Shown in pieces: positions 1 through 7,682 of a DNA stretch of 64,000 nt (position 1 is the stretch's first letter; each line of letters begins with the position of its first letter). Below the pieces are notes generated by a model. The model was not told the DNA's origin. It did not search any database and saw only the letters and a list, made by a program, of their open reading frames with translations. The translations under genes were made by a program, and so were the position numbers. Origin of the DNA: Candidatus Gaiellasilicea maunaloa (GTDB lineage Bacteria; Actinomycetota; Thermoleophilia; Gaiellales; Gaiellaceae); NCBI GenBank assembly GCA_024330215.1, contig JANDLU010000001.1:62001-126000 (forward strand). The letters run 5' to 3'.

Positions 1-237
1 GGCCGTCCGGCCTATTGAGCGTGCGGTGCGAGGGGAATAGCGTCCGGCATTGGGCGATGCGAGCCGCGGCTGGGCGAACCTCGTTGTCGAGGCCGCGGAC
101 GCACTGGAGCGGCCTCTGCCGTGTCGACCCCCCGAGCGGCGGGGGTCGCTCCATTCACCTCGTAGCCGGGGCGTTGCGGCGCCCACGGCTGCGTGGGCGA
201 GTGTGGCCCACGTCCGGCGCGCGGCTACGATGTTCGG
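1..237. other. Leader region before ispH, no gene recognised
   Basis: No coding sequence or RNA gene is recognised here. CGACCCCC (125-132) and GGGGGTCG (141-148) form an 8-bp inverted repeat. It could be the end hairpin of a transcript entering from the left, but no T tract follows it. The last bases hold a possible promoter for ispH. Confidence 0.4.
226..231 (+). promoter_or_regulatory. Possible -10 element of ispH
   Basis: TACGAT sits six bases before the chosen ATG at 238. If it is the -10 box, transcription would begin at or next to the start codon and the mRNA would be leaderless. That is common in actinobacteria. No convincing -35 and no Shine-Dalgarno are visible upstream. Confidence 0.3.
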
Positions 238-1194
238 ATGGTCGAGCGCGTGCTCCTCGCTTCGCCTCGCGGCTACTGCGCTGGGGTCGAGCGGGCGGTC
301 GAGACCGTCGAGCTGGCGCTGGAGCACTACGGGCCGCCCGTCTACGTGCGCAAGCAGATCGTCCACAACATCCACGTCGTCCGCGACCTCGAGGCACGCG
401 GCGCGATCTTCGTCGACTCGGAGACGGAGGCGCCTGAGGGCGCGACGATCGTCTTCTCAGCGCATGGGGTGGCACCGGCCGTGAACCGGACGTCACAGGG
501 GCTCGCCCACAACGTGATCGATGCGACCTGCCCACTCGTGACGAAGGTGCACGTGCAGGCGCGCCGCTACGCCGCCGACGGGTACACCGTCCTCCTGATC
601 GGGCACGAGGGTCACGAGGAGGTCGTCGGGACGATGGGAGAGGCGCCCGAGGCGACGGTCCTCGTCCAGGACGTCGCCGAGGCCGAGGCCCTCGACCTGC
701 CGTCCGACACGCGGCTCGCGTACATCACGCAGACGACGCTCTCGGTGGACGAGACGTCCGAGATCATCGGCGTCCTCCGCCGCCGCTTCCCGACGATCCA
801 CGCGCCGAAGAAGGAGGACATCTGCTACGCGACCTCCAACCGGCAGTGGGCCGTCAAGGAGCTGCTCGAGGAGGTCGACCTGCTGCTCGTGATCGGCTCC
901 CGCAACTCGTCCAACTCGAACCGGCTCGTCGACGTCGCTCGCGCGGGCGGCGTCGCCTCGTACCTGATCGACGACGCAGGCGAGATCGAGGCGGCGTGGA
1001 CGGAGGGCGTGAGTACGGTCGGCGTCACCTCGGGAGCGTCGGCACCGGAGCATCTCGTCGACGGGGTCTGCGACTGGTTCCGCGCCCGGGGGGTCGAGCG
1101 GATCGAGCCGTTCCGGATGGTGAACGAGGACGTCACCTTCCGGCTCCCGGTGGAGCTGCGCCGCGAGCTCGCGCTCGCAGAAGCGCAGCGTTAG
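238..1194 (+). CDS. ispH: 4-hydroxy-3-methylbut-2-enyl diphosphate reductase (IspH/LytB)
   Basis: Iron-sulfur enzyme of the last step of the MEP isoprenoid pathway. It reduces HMBPP to IPP and DMAPP in the cytoplasm. The 318-residue product has the usual family length. The three cluster cysteines are visible: Cys14 in RGYCAGV, Cys98 in DATCPLVTKVH and Cys196 in EDICYATSNRQ. The family motif VIGSRNSSNSNRL follows. The ATG at 238 is preferred over the in-frame ATG at 193 because the conserved domain begins immediately after it and a -10-like box lies just upstream. The gene stands alone and reads toward the zinc-ribbon gene on the other strand. Confidence 0.95.
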   Translation: MVERVLLASPRGYCAGVERAVETVELALEHYGPPVYVRKQIVHNIHVVRDLEARGAIFVDSETEAPEGATIVFSAHGVAPAVNRTSQGLAHNVIDATCPLVTKVHVQARRYAADGYTVLLIGHEGHEEVVGTMGEAPEATVLVQDVAEAEALDLPSDTRLAYITQTTLSVDETSEIIGVLRRRFPTIHAPKKEDICYATSNRQWAVKELLEEVDLLLVIGSRNSSNSNRLVDVARAGGVASYLIDDAGEIEAAWTEGVSTVGVTSGASAPEHLVDGVCDWFRARGVERIEPFRMVNEDVTFRLPVELRRELALAEAQR

Positions 1195-1203
1195 GGGCCT
1201 GTC

Positions 1204-1503
1204 CTAGACGCGAAGCTTCTCGAAGAAGCTCGAGAGCCGGTCCCGCACGCCGAGGAAGAACCCGAGGCGGCGCGCCTCGGCCTCGTCGATCGAGACGGCC
1301 GCCTCGGCCCGGCCGGTTTCGTCCCAGACGCTGAAGCGGACATGACCCTCGTTGACGTAACGCGAGACGCGGAGCGCACGGCCCGAGTCCTCGCCCGTGC
1401 CGGCGAAGAACTCGACGAGCTTCGCCCGCAGCGGCGCGGCGCACCACGGGCAGAACCGATGGCTGTCGCCGACCGCCCCTTCGCACTCCCGACACCGGTG
1501 CAT
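1204..1503 (-). CDS. Zinc-ribbon protein of unknown function
   Basis: A 99-residue protein with an N-terminal zinc ribbon, Cys4-x2-Cys7 and Cys18-x2-Cys21 (FCPWC). A basic/acidic alpha-beta stretch without a recognised domain follows, ending in RDRLSSFFEKLRV. The start is supported by a GGAGAGGAGG-type ribosome site that is itself part of a short hairpin (AGCCTCC/GGAGGCT, about 1507-1527). It is the last gene of the left-reading glycan cluster, 49 bases after the GT2 gene. No function can be assigned; nucleic-acid or protein binding is only a guess. Confidence 0.75.
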   Translation of the reverse strand: MHRCRECEGAVGDSHRFCPWCAAPLRAKLVEFFAGTGEDSGRALRVSRYVNEGHVRFSVWDETGRAEAAVSIDEAEARRLGFFLGVRDRLSSFFEKLRV

Positions 1504-1552
1504 CCAGCCTCCTCTCCTCGGAGGCTACTTCCCGGTTTCGGCTCGCGCAATC

Positions 1553-2401
1553 CTAGGCGCCGCCGCGGTCGGACCACGCCTCGCGCAGAAGGCCGACCGC
1601 AGTCGCGACCTGCGAGAAGACGACGAGCAGCCCGGGCCGGAATCCGTCTCGAAAGCCTCCGCGCACGAGCAGGAGGTAGAACGACGCCGGCTGGCGATGC
1701 TCGCGCTCGCCGCGCGGCCGGGAGCGGTGGAAGCGATAGGCGCCGCGGCCGTAGCGCACCTGTTGACGCCAGAACCCGCGGAGATCCAGTGCCGGAAGGT
1801 GTCGGACGACCGCCACCGGCTCGAACACGAGCTCGTGCCCGGCCGACGCGGCGCGAGCGCACCAGTCCCGATCCTCGCCGCCGGCGCCGTAGGCCTCGTC
1901 GAACCGAAGCTCGAGGGCGAGCTCCCGCCGACAGGCGAGATTGTTGGTCGCGAAGAAGCCCCGCCCCGGGTGGCGGGCCCGCGTGAACTCCTCGAGGTGG
2001 CGCCGGATCCGCTCGGCGGCGGTCACATAGGAGCTCTCCGGGCGGCCGTTGAGCGTCGTCCCGCCGACGATCGTCGCGCCGGCTTCGAGCCTGCCTGCGA
2101 GCGACTCGGCCCAGTCCGGTGCCGGCTCGCAATCGTCGTCGGTGAAGCAGACGTACGTGCCCCGAGCCTCCCTGACGGCCGCATTGCGGGCGGCCGCCGG
2201 CCCGTCGCCGTCACGCCGTAGGAGCCTCGCCCGCGGCTCCGCCGCCACGAGCTCGGCGATCCTCGCGCGGTCGTGGCTCCCGTCGTCGACGACGAGGGTT
2301 TCCCAAGGCCGTCCGTGCTGCGCTCCGAGCGCGGCGAGGCAGCGGGCCAGCGCCTCGGGTCGATCCCGCGTCGGCACGATCACGGTCAGCTCCGGGGTCA
2401 T
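1553..2401 (-). CDS. Family 2 glycosyltransferase
   Basis: A 282-residue GT-A fold glycosyltransferase. Visible motifs are the nucleotide-binding start LTVIVPTRDR (5-14), VVDDGS (38-42), the metal/sugar-nucleotide motif FTDDDC (86-91) and the acceptor-side GGEDRDW (174-180). A hydrophobic segment near 255-275 may anchor it to the membrane. The ATG overlaps the stop of the flippase gene by four bases (ATGA), so the two are probably translationally coupled. By family and context it adds a sugar from a nucleotide donor to a lipid-linked or surface glycan; donor and acceptor are unknown. Confidence 0.85.
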   Translation of the reverse strand: MTPELTVIVPTRDRPEALARCLAALGAQHGRPWETLVVDDGSHDRARIAELVAAEPRARLLRRDGDGPAAARNAAVREARGTYVCFTDDDCEPAPDWAESLAGRLEAGATIVGGTTLNGRPESSYVTAAERIRRHLEEFTRARHPGRGFFATNNLACRRELALELRFDEAYGAGGEDRDWCARAASAGHELVFEPVAVVRHLPALDLRGFWRQQVRYGRGAYRFHRSRPRGEREHRQPASFYLLLVRGGFRDGFRPGLLVVFSQVATAVGLLREAWSDRGGA

Positions 2402-3675
2402 GTCCACGCCGAGACTCCGAGAACGAGACCGGCGGCGGCAAACGACGCTGCGACGAAGCGCCGGTCGAGGAGGTCGCGGAACGCCGCGGCACCCACAGCC
2501 GCGAGCGCGCAGGTCCCGAGCAGGAGCGCGGTCGCAGCCCCGGCCGCCGCGTGCCCGGGTACGAGCGCGACCGCCGCGGCGAGGAAGACGAGCGCGCCCA
2601 CCGCTGTCGCCAGCAATCGCGGCAGCGGCCGCAGGCGGAGCGCCGAGACCTGGGTCGCCGCACTCGTGAGCGGCGCGAGCGGTACGACGGCGAGCGCCGG
2701 ACCGAGCGAGGCTCCAACGCCTCGATACCGCTCGCCGGCGAGCGCCGGAACGAGTCGATCGAGCGCGATCGCGGCAGCGGTGGCGACCGGCACGACGAGG
2801 GCCAGCGCGAGCCAGGCCAGCCGGCGAATCGAAGCGTCTGCACGCTCGCCCGCCTCGCCGCTCGCCGAGAGTCGCGGCAGGTCGACCGTGAACGCCTGCC
2901 AGACGACATACGTGAGCGCGAGGGCGACCCCGATCGAGACCGCGGCGAACCCCGCTTCGACCTGAGATCCGGCCAGGACGGCCACCGCGACGACGCCGCC
3001 GCGGTGGAGGACCTGGACGAAGAGTCCGCTCGCTCCATAGATGAGCGCGAACCAGGCGGCGCCGGGCGGAAGCGGCGACGTCCGCGCCGTCCCGCGCAGG
3101 GGCGAGACGACAGCGAGCAGCCCGAGCGCGAGCACGCAGCCGGAGGAGAGCGCGATGCCCGCCAGCGCCCCGTCGCTCCCGAAACCGGCGTAGAGAGCGG
3201 GTACCCCGATGACGAGCACGCCGTTCTGAATCGGATAGCGCAGGCTCCAGAGGGCGACGCCGCCGAGCGCGAGCGACACCTGGTAGACGAGCGTCGCGGC
3301 GACGTCCAACACGAGCGCGAGCACGACGAAGAGGCACGTGAGGACGCCGAAGCGGTCCGGATCGGCCAGCGACAGGGCCGTTGCGACGAGCGCGGCGAGA
3401 GTGCAGACGCCGAGGCGCCAGCGAGCCGAGCGGAACGCAAGGGCTCGCGCGAGCGCCGGCCGGTCGGCCGCGGCGACCGTCGGCACGAAGCGTGACATCC
3501 AGGTCGGCCCTCCGAGCGCCGCCGCCGCCGAGCCGAGCGTGACGATCGAGAGTGCGACGGCGAAGCTCCCGTAGCCGGCCGGGCCGAGCAGCCGCGGCAC
3601 GAGTGTGATCAGCAGGACGAGCGTGACGCCCTCGAGCGCCTTGCCGACCACGCCCACGAGAACCGTCGTCCGCAT
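2398..3675 (-). CDS. Polysaccharide flippase-like membrane protein (MOP superfamily)
   Basis: About 425 residues, almost entirely hydrophobic helices separated by short Arg-rich loops, with an N-terminal GLYGSFAVA-like stretch (LLGPAGYGSFAVALSIVTLG). This is the length and layout of Wzx-type exporters of lipid-linked oligosaccharides. It lies between a GT4 and a GT2 gene, which fits translocation of the glycan they build. The ATG at 3675 shares one base with the upstream stop. A GTG at 3678 would give a four-base GTGA overlap and one extra residue. Assignment rests on topology and context, as no sharp motif exists for this family. Confidence 0.75.
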   Translation of the reverse strand: MRTTVLVGVVGKALEGVTLVLLITLVPRLLGPAGYGSFAVALSIVTLGSAAAALGGPTWMSRFVPTVAAADRPALARALAFRSARWRLGVCTLAALVATALSLADPDRFGVLTCLFVVLALVLDVAATLVYQVSLALGGVALWSLRYPIQNGVLVIGVPALYAGFGSDGALAGIALSSGCVLALGLLAVVSPLRGTARTSPLPPGAAWFALIYGASGLFVQVLHRGGVVAVAVLAGSQVEAGFAAVSIGVALALTYVVWQAFTVDLPRLSASGEAGERADASIRRLAWLALALVVPVATAAAIALDRLVPALAGERYRGVGASLGPALAVVPLAPLTSAATQVSALRLRPLPRLLATAVGALVFLAAAVALVPGHAAAGAATALLLGTCALAAVGAAAFRDLLDRRFVAASFAAAGLVLGVSAWT

Positions 3676-4847
3676 CACGCCGGACTCTTCATCAGCTCAC
3701 GCAACCGCGAGGCGTGGGTGTCGAGGTCGTGCTCCGCGAGCGCCGCAGCCGCGGCGGCCGGGGAGGCGCGGTGACCCGGAAAGATCCGCCCGCTCGCCAC
3801 CTCGGCCAGCCGCTCGGCCAGCGCCTCCGCGTCGCCGTTCCGGAAGAGGAGACCACTCACGCCAGGCTGGACTGTCTCGGTGAAACCGCCCGTAGCGCTC
3901 GCGACGACCGGCACGCCGCGGACGACCGCCTCGAGCGCGGTCAGCCCGAGCGGTTCCGCCCACGTCGACGGCGCGACGAGCGCCCACGCGGCCGCCAGCT
4001 CGGACTCGATCTCCTCGCGCGGGACCCGGCCGACGAACTCCACAGTGGAGCCGAGCCCGAGCGAGCCCGCGAGAGCCTCGAGCCTGGAACGCTCGGGCCC
4101 GTCGCCTACGACCCGGAGCTGGGCGGACGTACCCCGATCGCGCAGCAGACGGTGCGCACGCAGGAGGACGTCGACGCCCTTCTCCGGGCTGAGCCGGCCG
4201 GTGAAGACGAAGAGCGGCGTTGCGGCGGGAGCCGGCGCGAAGCCGGGGCCCGGCGGCTCGATCGGCCAGGGGAGCCACGCCGCCTCGACCCCCGCCCGAG
4301 CCAGCTCGGTACGCATGAAGCGGCTGCACGTGACGATCGCCCCGACGCTCTCGATCGCGGCGCGGATCAGCGCATAGCGCGGCTGCTCGCGCAGCCAGCG
4401 CGGCGGCGTGAGACAGCGGTTGCGCAGGCAGGCCACTCCAGCTCGCACCTGGCAGATCGACCCGTCGGGCAACAGCTTGTGCCCGGTAGGGCACACGGGC
4501 TTGTAGTACGCGATGTTGAGCACCGTCCGTACCCGGCGCAGCGCGGCGAAGATCGCCGGGGAGAGGAGGATCTCGAACATGCTCACGTACACCACGTCCG
4601 GGCGGAAGTCTGCGACGGCGCGCCGGACGTCGCGCGCCGCGAGCGGGTTCGCGATCTGCAGGAACGCCTGCGCAGCGCGGTTCTCGGTCCCGAAGGCGCG
4701 GTAGTCGGCGTGGTCGGCCGGCCCCGCACTACTCGTCAGCAGGGCGACGTCGTCACCCGCCGAACGGAGCGCGGCCGCGACGAGCTCGAGGTACACCTCG
4801 ACGCCGCCTTCCTCGGCCGTCCAGTCCGTGACGAGCAGGACGCGCAT
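3675..4847 (-). CDS. Family 4 (GT-B) glycosyltransferase
   Basis: A 390-residue two-Rossmann-domain transferase. The N-terminal acceptor domain starts with MRVLLVTDWT and a Gly-rich EEGGVEVYL loop. The C-terminal donor domain shows FTGRLSPEKGVDVLL (215-229), RVVGDGPER (245-253) and the catalytic/donor-binding ExxxxxxxE in AEPLGLTALEA (297-307). An unusual cysteine-containing insert (Cys119, Cys132, Cys140, Cys145) may bind a metal; such inserts occur in some surface-glycan GT4 enzymes. The ATG overlaps the upstream oxidoreductase stop by one base (TGATG). It likely acts on the same glycan as the neighbouring transferases. Confidence 0.88.
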   Translation of the reverse strand: MRVLLVTDWTAEEGGVEVYLELVAAALRSAGDDVALLTSSAGPADHADYRAFGTENRAAQAFLQIANPLAARDVRRAVADFRPDVVYVSMFEILLSPAIFAALRRVRTVLNIAYYKPVCPTGHKLLPDGSICQVRAGVACLRNRCLTPPRWLREQPRYALIRAAIESVGAIVTCSRFMRTELARAGVEAAWLPWPIEPPGPGFAPAPAATPLFVFTGRLSPEKGVDVLLRAHRLLRDRGTSAQLRVVGDGPERSRLEALAGSLGLGSTVEFVGRVPREEIESELAAAWALVAPSTWAEPLGLTALEAVVRGVPVVASATGGFTETVQPGVSGLLFRNGDAEALAERLAEVASGRIFPGHRASPAAAAAALAEHDLDTHASRLRELMKSPA

Positions 4848-5821
4848 CAGCTCGCCGCTGCCTCCTCGGCGGCGAGCACGACGAGGAGGCTGGCGAGGCC
4901 GTCCTCCAGGGTCGGCAGCTCCACGTCGTCGCCGCGGACGCGGGCGACGAAGGCGCGCAGCGCCAGCGCGTAAGAGGGATCCGAATCTGGGCGAACCAGC
5001 AGCCGCAGCCGGAGGAGAGCGAGAGCTCCCGTCGGCGCGAGTCTCTGCGGCCGCCTCGTCACTCGACCCGTGTGCCGGTCGATCCGAACCGCACCACGAG
5101 AGCCGGTCAGCTCGAGCACGTCGACTTGCGGCGCGCGAAAGCCGACCTGCAGCTCCGCCTCGGCGCCGTCGGTCAGCCGCAGCTGCATGATCGCGCCGTC
5201 GTGCTCGCTCCGCGTCGAGGTCATCGTCGCCTCGACCGCCTCGATCTCCGCGTCGAGCAGGAAGCGGACGAGGTCGACGTGATGCGAGGCGAGATCGAGC
5301 AGGGCGCCGCCGCCGTCCGCTCTCGCGAGCTTCCAGGCCGGCAGCTCGCCGCCGTCGGTGAAGGTCGCGCTCACGTGGCCGACACGTCCGATTCCGCCAG
5401 CTCGGACCACGGAGCGCGCGCGCCGGATGGCGGGATGGAATCGCCGGTTGAACCCGATCGCCGCGACGATGCCGGCCTTCGCGGCCGCCGCGACGACGGC
5501 CTCCCCGTCCGAGTGCGTCGTCGCGAGCGGCTTCTCCAGATAGAGGTGGCGTCCGGCTCCGGCAACGGCGAGCGCGAGCTCGGCGTGGAGGCCGCTCGGT
5601 GCAGTGACGACAACCGCGTCGAGGTCGGCACGGGCGAGCAGCCCGGCCGCGTCCCGGCAGAGCGCCGCGCTCGGCGCTGTCCGGCGGACCGCCTCGAGCG
5701 CGGCGGGGTCGATGTCGGCGACCGCTGCGAGCACCACTCCCGGGATGCGCCTCAGCACCGGCAGGTGCACGGCCCGCGCGATCGAGCCGCACCCGATCAC
5801 TCCCACGCGCAGAACCCGCAC
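4847..5821 (-). CDS. Gfo/Idh/MocA family NAD(P)-dependent oxidoreductase
   Basis: A 324-residue dehydrogenase. The N-terminal Rossmann fold has GVIGCGSIARAVH (7-19), and the family signature EKPLA is at 96-100. The second domain contains the GGGALLDLASHHVDL helix, which carries the catalytic His/Asp in this family. Enzymes of this family oxidise or epimerise sugars or nucleotide sugars. In this position it probably makes a modified sugar for the glycan cluster. GTG is the start, two bases after the stop of the upstream GT2 gene. Substrate unknown. Confidence 0.88.
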   Translation of the reverse strand: MRVLRVGVIGCGSIARAVHLPVLRRIPGVVLAAVADIDPAALEAVRRTAPSAALCRDAAGLLARADLDAVVVTAPSGLHAELALAVAGAGRHLYLEKPLATTHSDGEAVVAAAAKAGIVAAIGFNRRFHPAIRRARSVVRAGGIGRVGHVSATFTDGGELPAWKLARADGGGALLDLASHHVDLVRFLLDAEIEAVEATMTSTRSEHDGAIMQLRLTDGAEAELQVGFRAPQVDVLELTGSRGAVRIDRHTGRVTRRPQRLAPTGALALLRLRLLVRPDSDPSYALALRAFVARVRGDDVELPTLEDGLASLLVVLAAEEAAAS

Positions 5822-5823
5822 CT

Positions 5824-6762
5824 CTAGAGATGCCTCGTCCGGTGGATCTCGTAGTCGACCAGCCGCTCCGGCGAGCTCCCCGCTCCCGCCGCGTACGCCG
5901 CCAGCTCACCGGCCGCGAGCCCGGCGAGGCTGAGGGCGAAGGGAAAGAGCACGCCACGCGGAAGGTCGGCACGGTGAGCCGTCCAACCCGGCGAGCGAAC
6001 GATCCGCGCTCCCAGGACGAGCGGGATCAGGGGCGATCCCGCAGCGTAGAGCGCACGTCGCGCCCGCGACCAAGAGCCGGAACGGGCTGCCGCGTAGCAG
6101 CGCGCCGCATGGAACCGATCGGAGACGCAGGAGCCGAGCCGGGCGACGTTGAGATGCGCGAAGATCGCCGAGGGCTCGATCAGGAGCCTGTGGCCTTCCG
6201 CGCGCAGCCGAGCGTCGACCCCGCCGCCGAGCCGCAGCAGCGCCGGGAGCTCCCGGCCGAACGCGAGGAGCAGATCCTTCCGATACGCGGTGTTGTGCGT
6301 GGAGAGCTCCTCGACCTCGCGGCGGGAGCCCCCGAGCGCCCGGCCGTAGGTCAACATCAGGCTCGCCCACGAGGCCGCGGATTCGGGATTCGCATTGCGG
6401 AGCTCCGGGGCGACCGCCGCGTAGCCGTCCTCGGCGATCGCGCGGACGAGCGGCTCCAAGGCTCCCGGCGCCGGAAACGCATGGGTCTCCCCGAGTACGA
6501 CGACCGGCGCGGACGCCGCTCGCACTCCGGCGGCGAACGCTTCCTCGAGCGGCGCGAGCGCTCCGGTCTCGACGATCTCGAGCCGACCCACCGGCGACTC
6601 GTGGTCCTCGCCGAGCGCGGCGGCCGAAGGACATGCGAGTACGAGCTCGATCCCGTCGGGGCTCGGCTGCACCCGAAGCGCCTCGAGCAGGTCGGCGACG
6701 GTGGCGAGCGTGTCCGTCGCGACGACGAACGAGACTCTCGGGCCGCTCGGATCCTCGCTCAC
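5824..6762 (-). CDS. GT2-like glycosyltransferase, paralog of the next gene upstream
   Basis: A 312-residue protein with a degenerate GT-A core: VSFVVATDTLATVADLLEAL at the start, VVVLGETHAFP in place of the usual DxD region, and NTAYRKDLLLAFG as acceptor-side motif. A hydrophobic C-terminus follows. It resembles the product of 6759-7682 along its whole length, so the two are tandem paralogs. The GTG start overlaps the upstream stop by four bases (GTGA). The missing clear DxD makes the catalytic status uncertain. It could be an enzyme with an atypical metal site or a non-catalytic partner. Confidence 0.75.
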   Translation of the reverse strand: MSEDPSGPRVSFVVATDTLATVADLLEALRVQPSPDGIELVLACPSAAALGEDHESPVGRLEIVETGALAPLEEAFAAGVRAASAPVVVLGETHAFPAPGALEPLVRAIAEDGYAAVAPELRNANPESAASWASLMLTYGRALGGSRREVEELSTHNTAYRKDLLLAFGRELPALLRLGGGVDARLRAEGHRLLIEPSAIFAHLNVARLGSCVSDRFHAARCYAAARSGSWSRARRALYAAGSPLIPLVLGARIVRSPGWTAHRADLPRGVLFPFALSLAGLAAGELAAYAAGAGSSPERLVDYEIHRTRHL

Positions 6763-7682
6763 GTGTACCGGGCCTTGTGCTGCTCGTACTCCAGCATTCG
6801 GCGCATGTTGTTCGCCCCTTCGCCGCGGACATAGCCGAGCCCTTCGCCGACCGCCCAGACGACGCAGGCAAGCACGAGCGCCGGGACGAACGTGATGGGA
6901 AGGTGCGTCCAGCTCGAGCGCGCCGCCCGGAGCGTCCGGACGAGCCGAATCGGCGCGACGAGGGGTGAGGCCGCGGCGTAGAGCAGGGCTCGGCCCCGCG
7001 GCCAGTTGCGGCTTCGCGTGGCACCGAAGAGGCGACCGCCCAGGTAGCGCTCGAAGAGCCATGGTCCCGGCCGTGTGACATTGAGGTGGTCGATCCGGGC
7101 CGCGGGCTCGTGGAGGAACCGACCGCCTCGGGCCTTGAGCTCGGCGTGCAGCGGACTGCCGGGCTCGAGCAGCGATTCCAGCTCCTCCCCGAGCTCGAGC
7201 AGGTCGGCGCGCTTGTAGGCCGCGTTGTAGCTCGCGACGTCCTCGGTCTCGCGACGTCCGCCCCCCGGCAAGAACCGGCCGTAGTCCATCAGCAGGCCGA
7301 CCCAGCTCAGGCCGCCGGCCGGATTCGCGTTCCCGATTCCGGGCGTCACGGCGACCCAGGGACCATCGTGTGCCTGCAGCAGGCGGACGGCCCAATCCGG
7401 CTCCGCGAACACGTGGGTCTCGCCGAGCACGACGATGGGCGCACGCGCCGCGCGGACGCCGGCCGCGCGTGCGGGCGCCATCGGGAGGAGCGGCGTCTCC
7501 ACGACGGTCACGCCCGCGAGCGGCGCCAACGCGTTTGTTGAGATCGCGAGCGCGCTCTCGTCGGGGCAGACGATCACGAGCTCGATCGTTGCTGGATCCT
7601 CCTGCGCGACGAGCCGCTCGACGACCTCGGCGATCGCGGCATAGGACTCGGTCAGGACGACGAAGGAGAGGGCTGGGCTCAG
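6759..7682 (-). CDS. GT2-like glycosyltransferase with apparent CTG start
   Basis: A 307-residue GT-A-like protein: LSFVVLTESYAAIAEVVERL at the N-terminus, IVVLGETHVFAEPDW mid-domain and SYNAAYKRADLLELG near the acceptor site. Membrane helices near the C-terminus (FVPALVLACVVWAVG) suggest anchoring. Homology with the paralog at 5824-6762 begins just after 7682. No ATG, GTG or TTG lies near that point. The only start consistent with the cluster's four-base overlap pattern is CTG inside CTGA, shared with the ileS stop. The gene is directly coupled to ileS. The start is therefore inferred. Confidence 0.72.
   Translation of the reverse strand: MSPALSFVVLTESYAAIAEVVERLVAQEDPATIELVIVCPDESALAISTNALAPLAGVTVVETPLLPMAPARAAGVRAARAPIVVLGETHVFAEPDWAVRLLQAHDGPWVAVTPGIGNANPAGGLSWVGLLMDYGRFLPGGGRRETEDVASYNAAYKRADLLELGEELESLLEPGSPLHAELKARGGRFLHEPAARIDHLNVTRPGPWLFERYLGGRLFGATRSRNWPRGRALLYAAASPLVAPIRLVRTLRAARSSWTHLPITFVPALVLACVVWAVGEGLGYVRGEGANNMRRMLEYEQHKARYT

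Noticed and set aside
193..237. Upstream ATG start for ispH
   Set aside because: The extra 15 residues are not conserved in the family, and a -10-like box lies between the two start codons.
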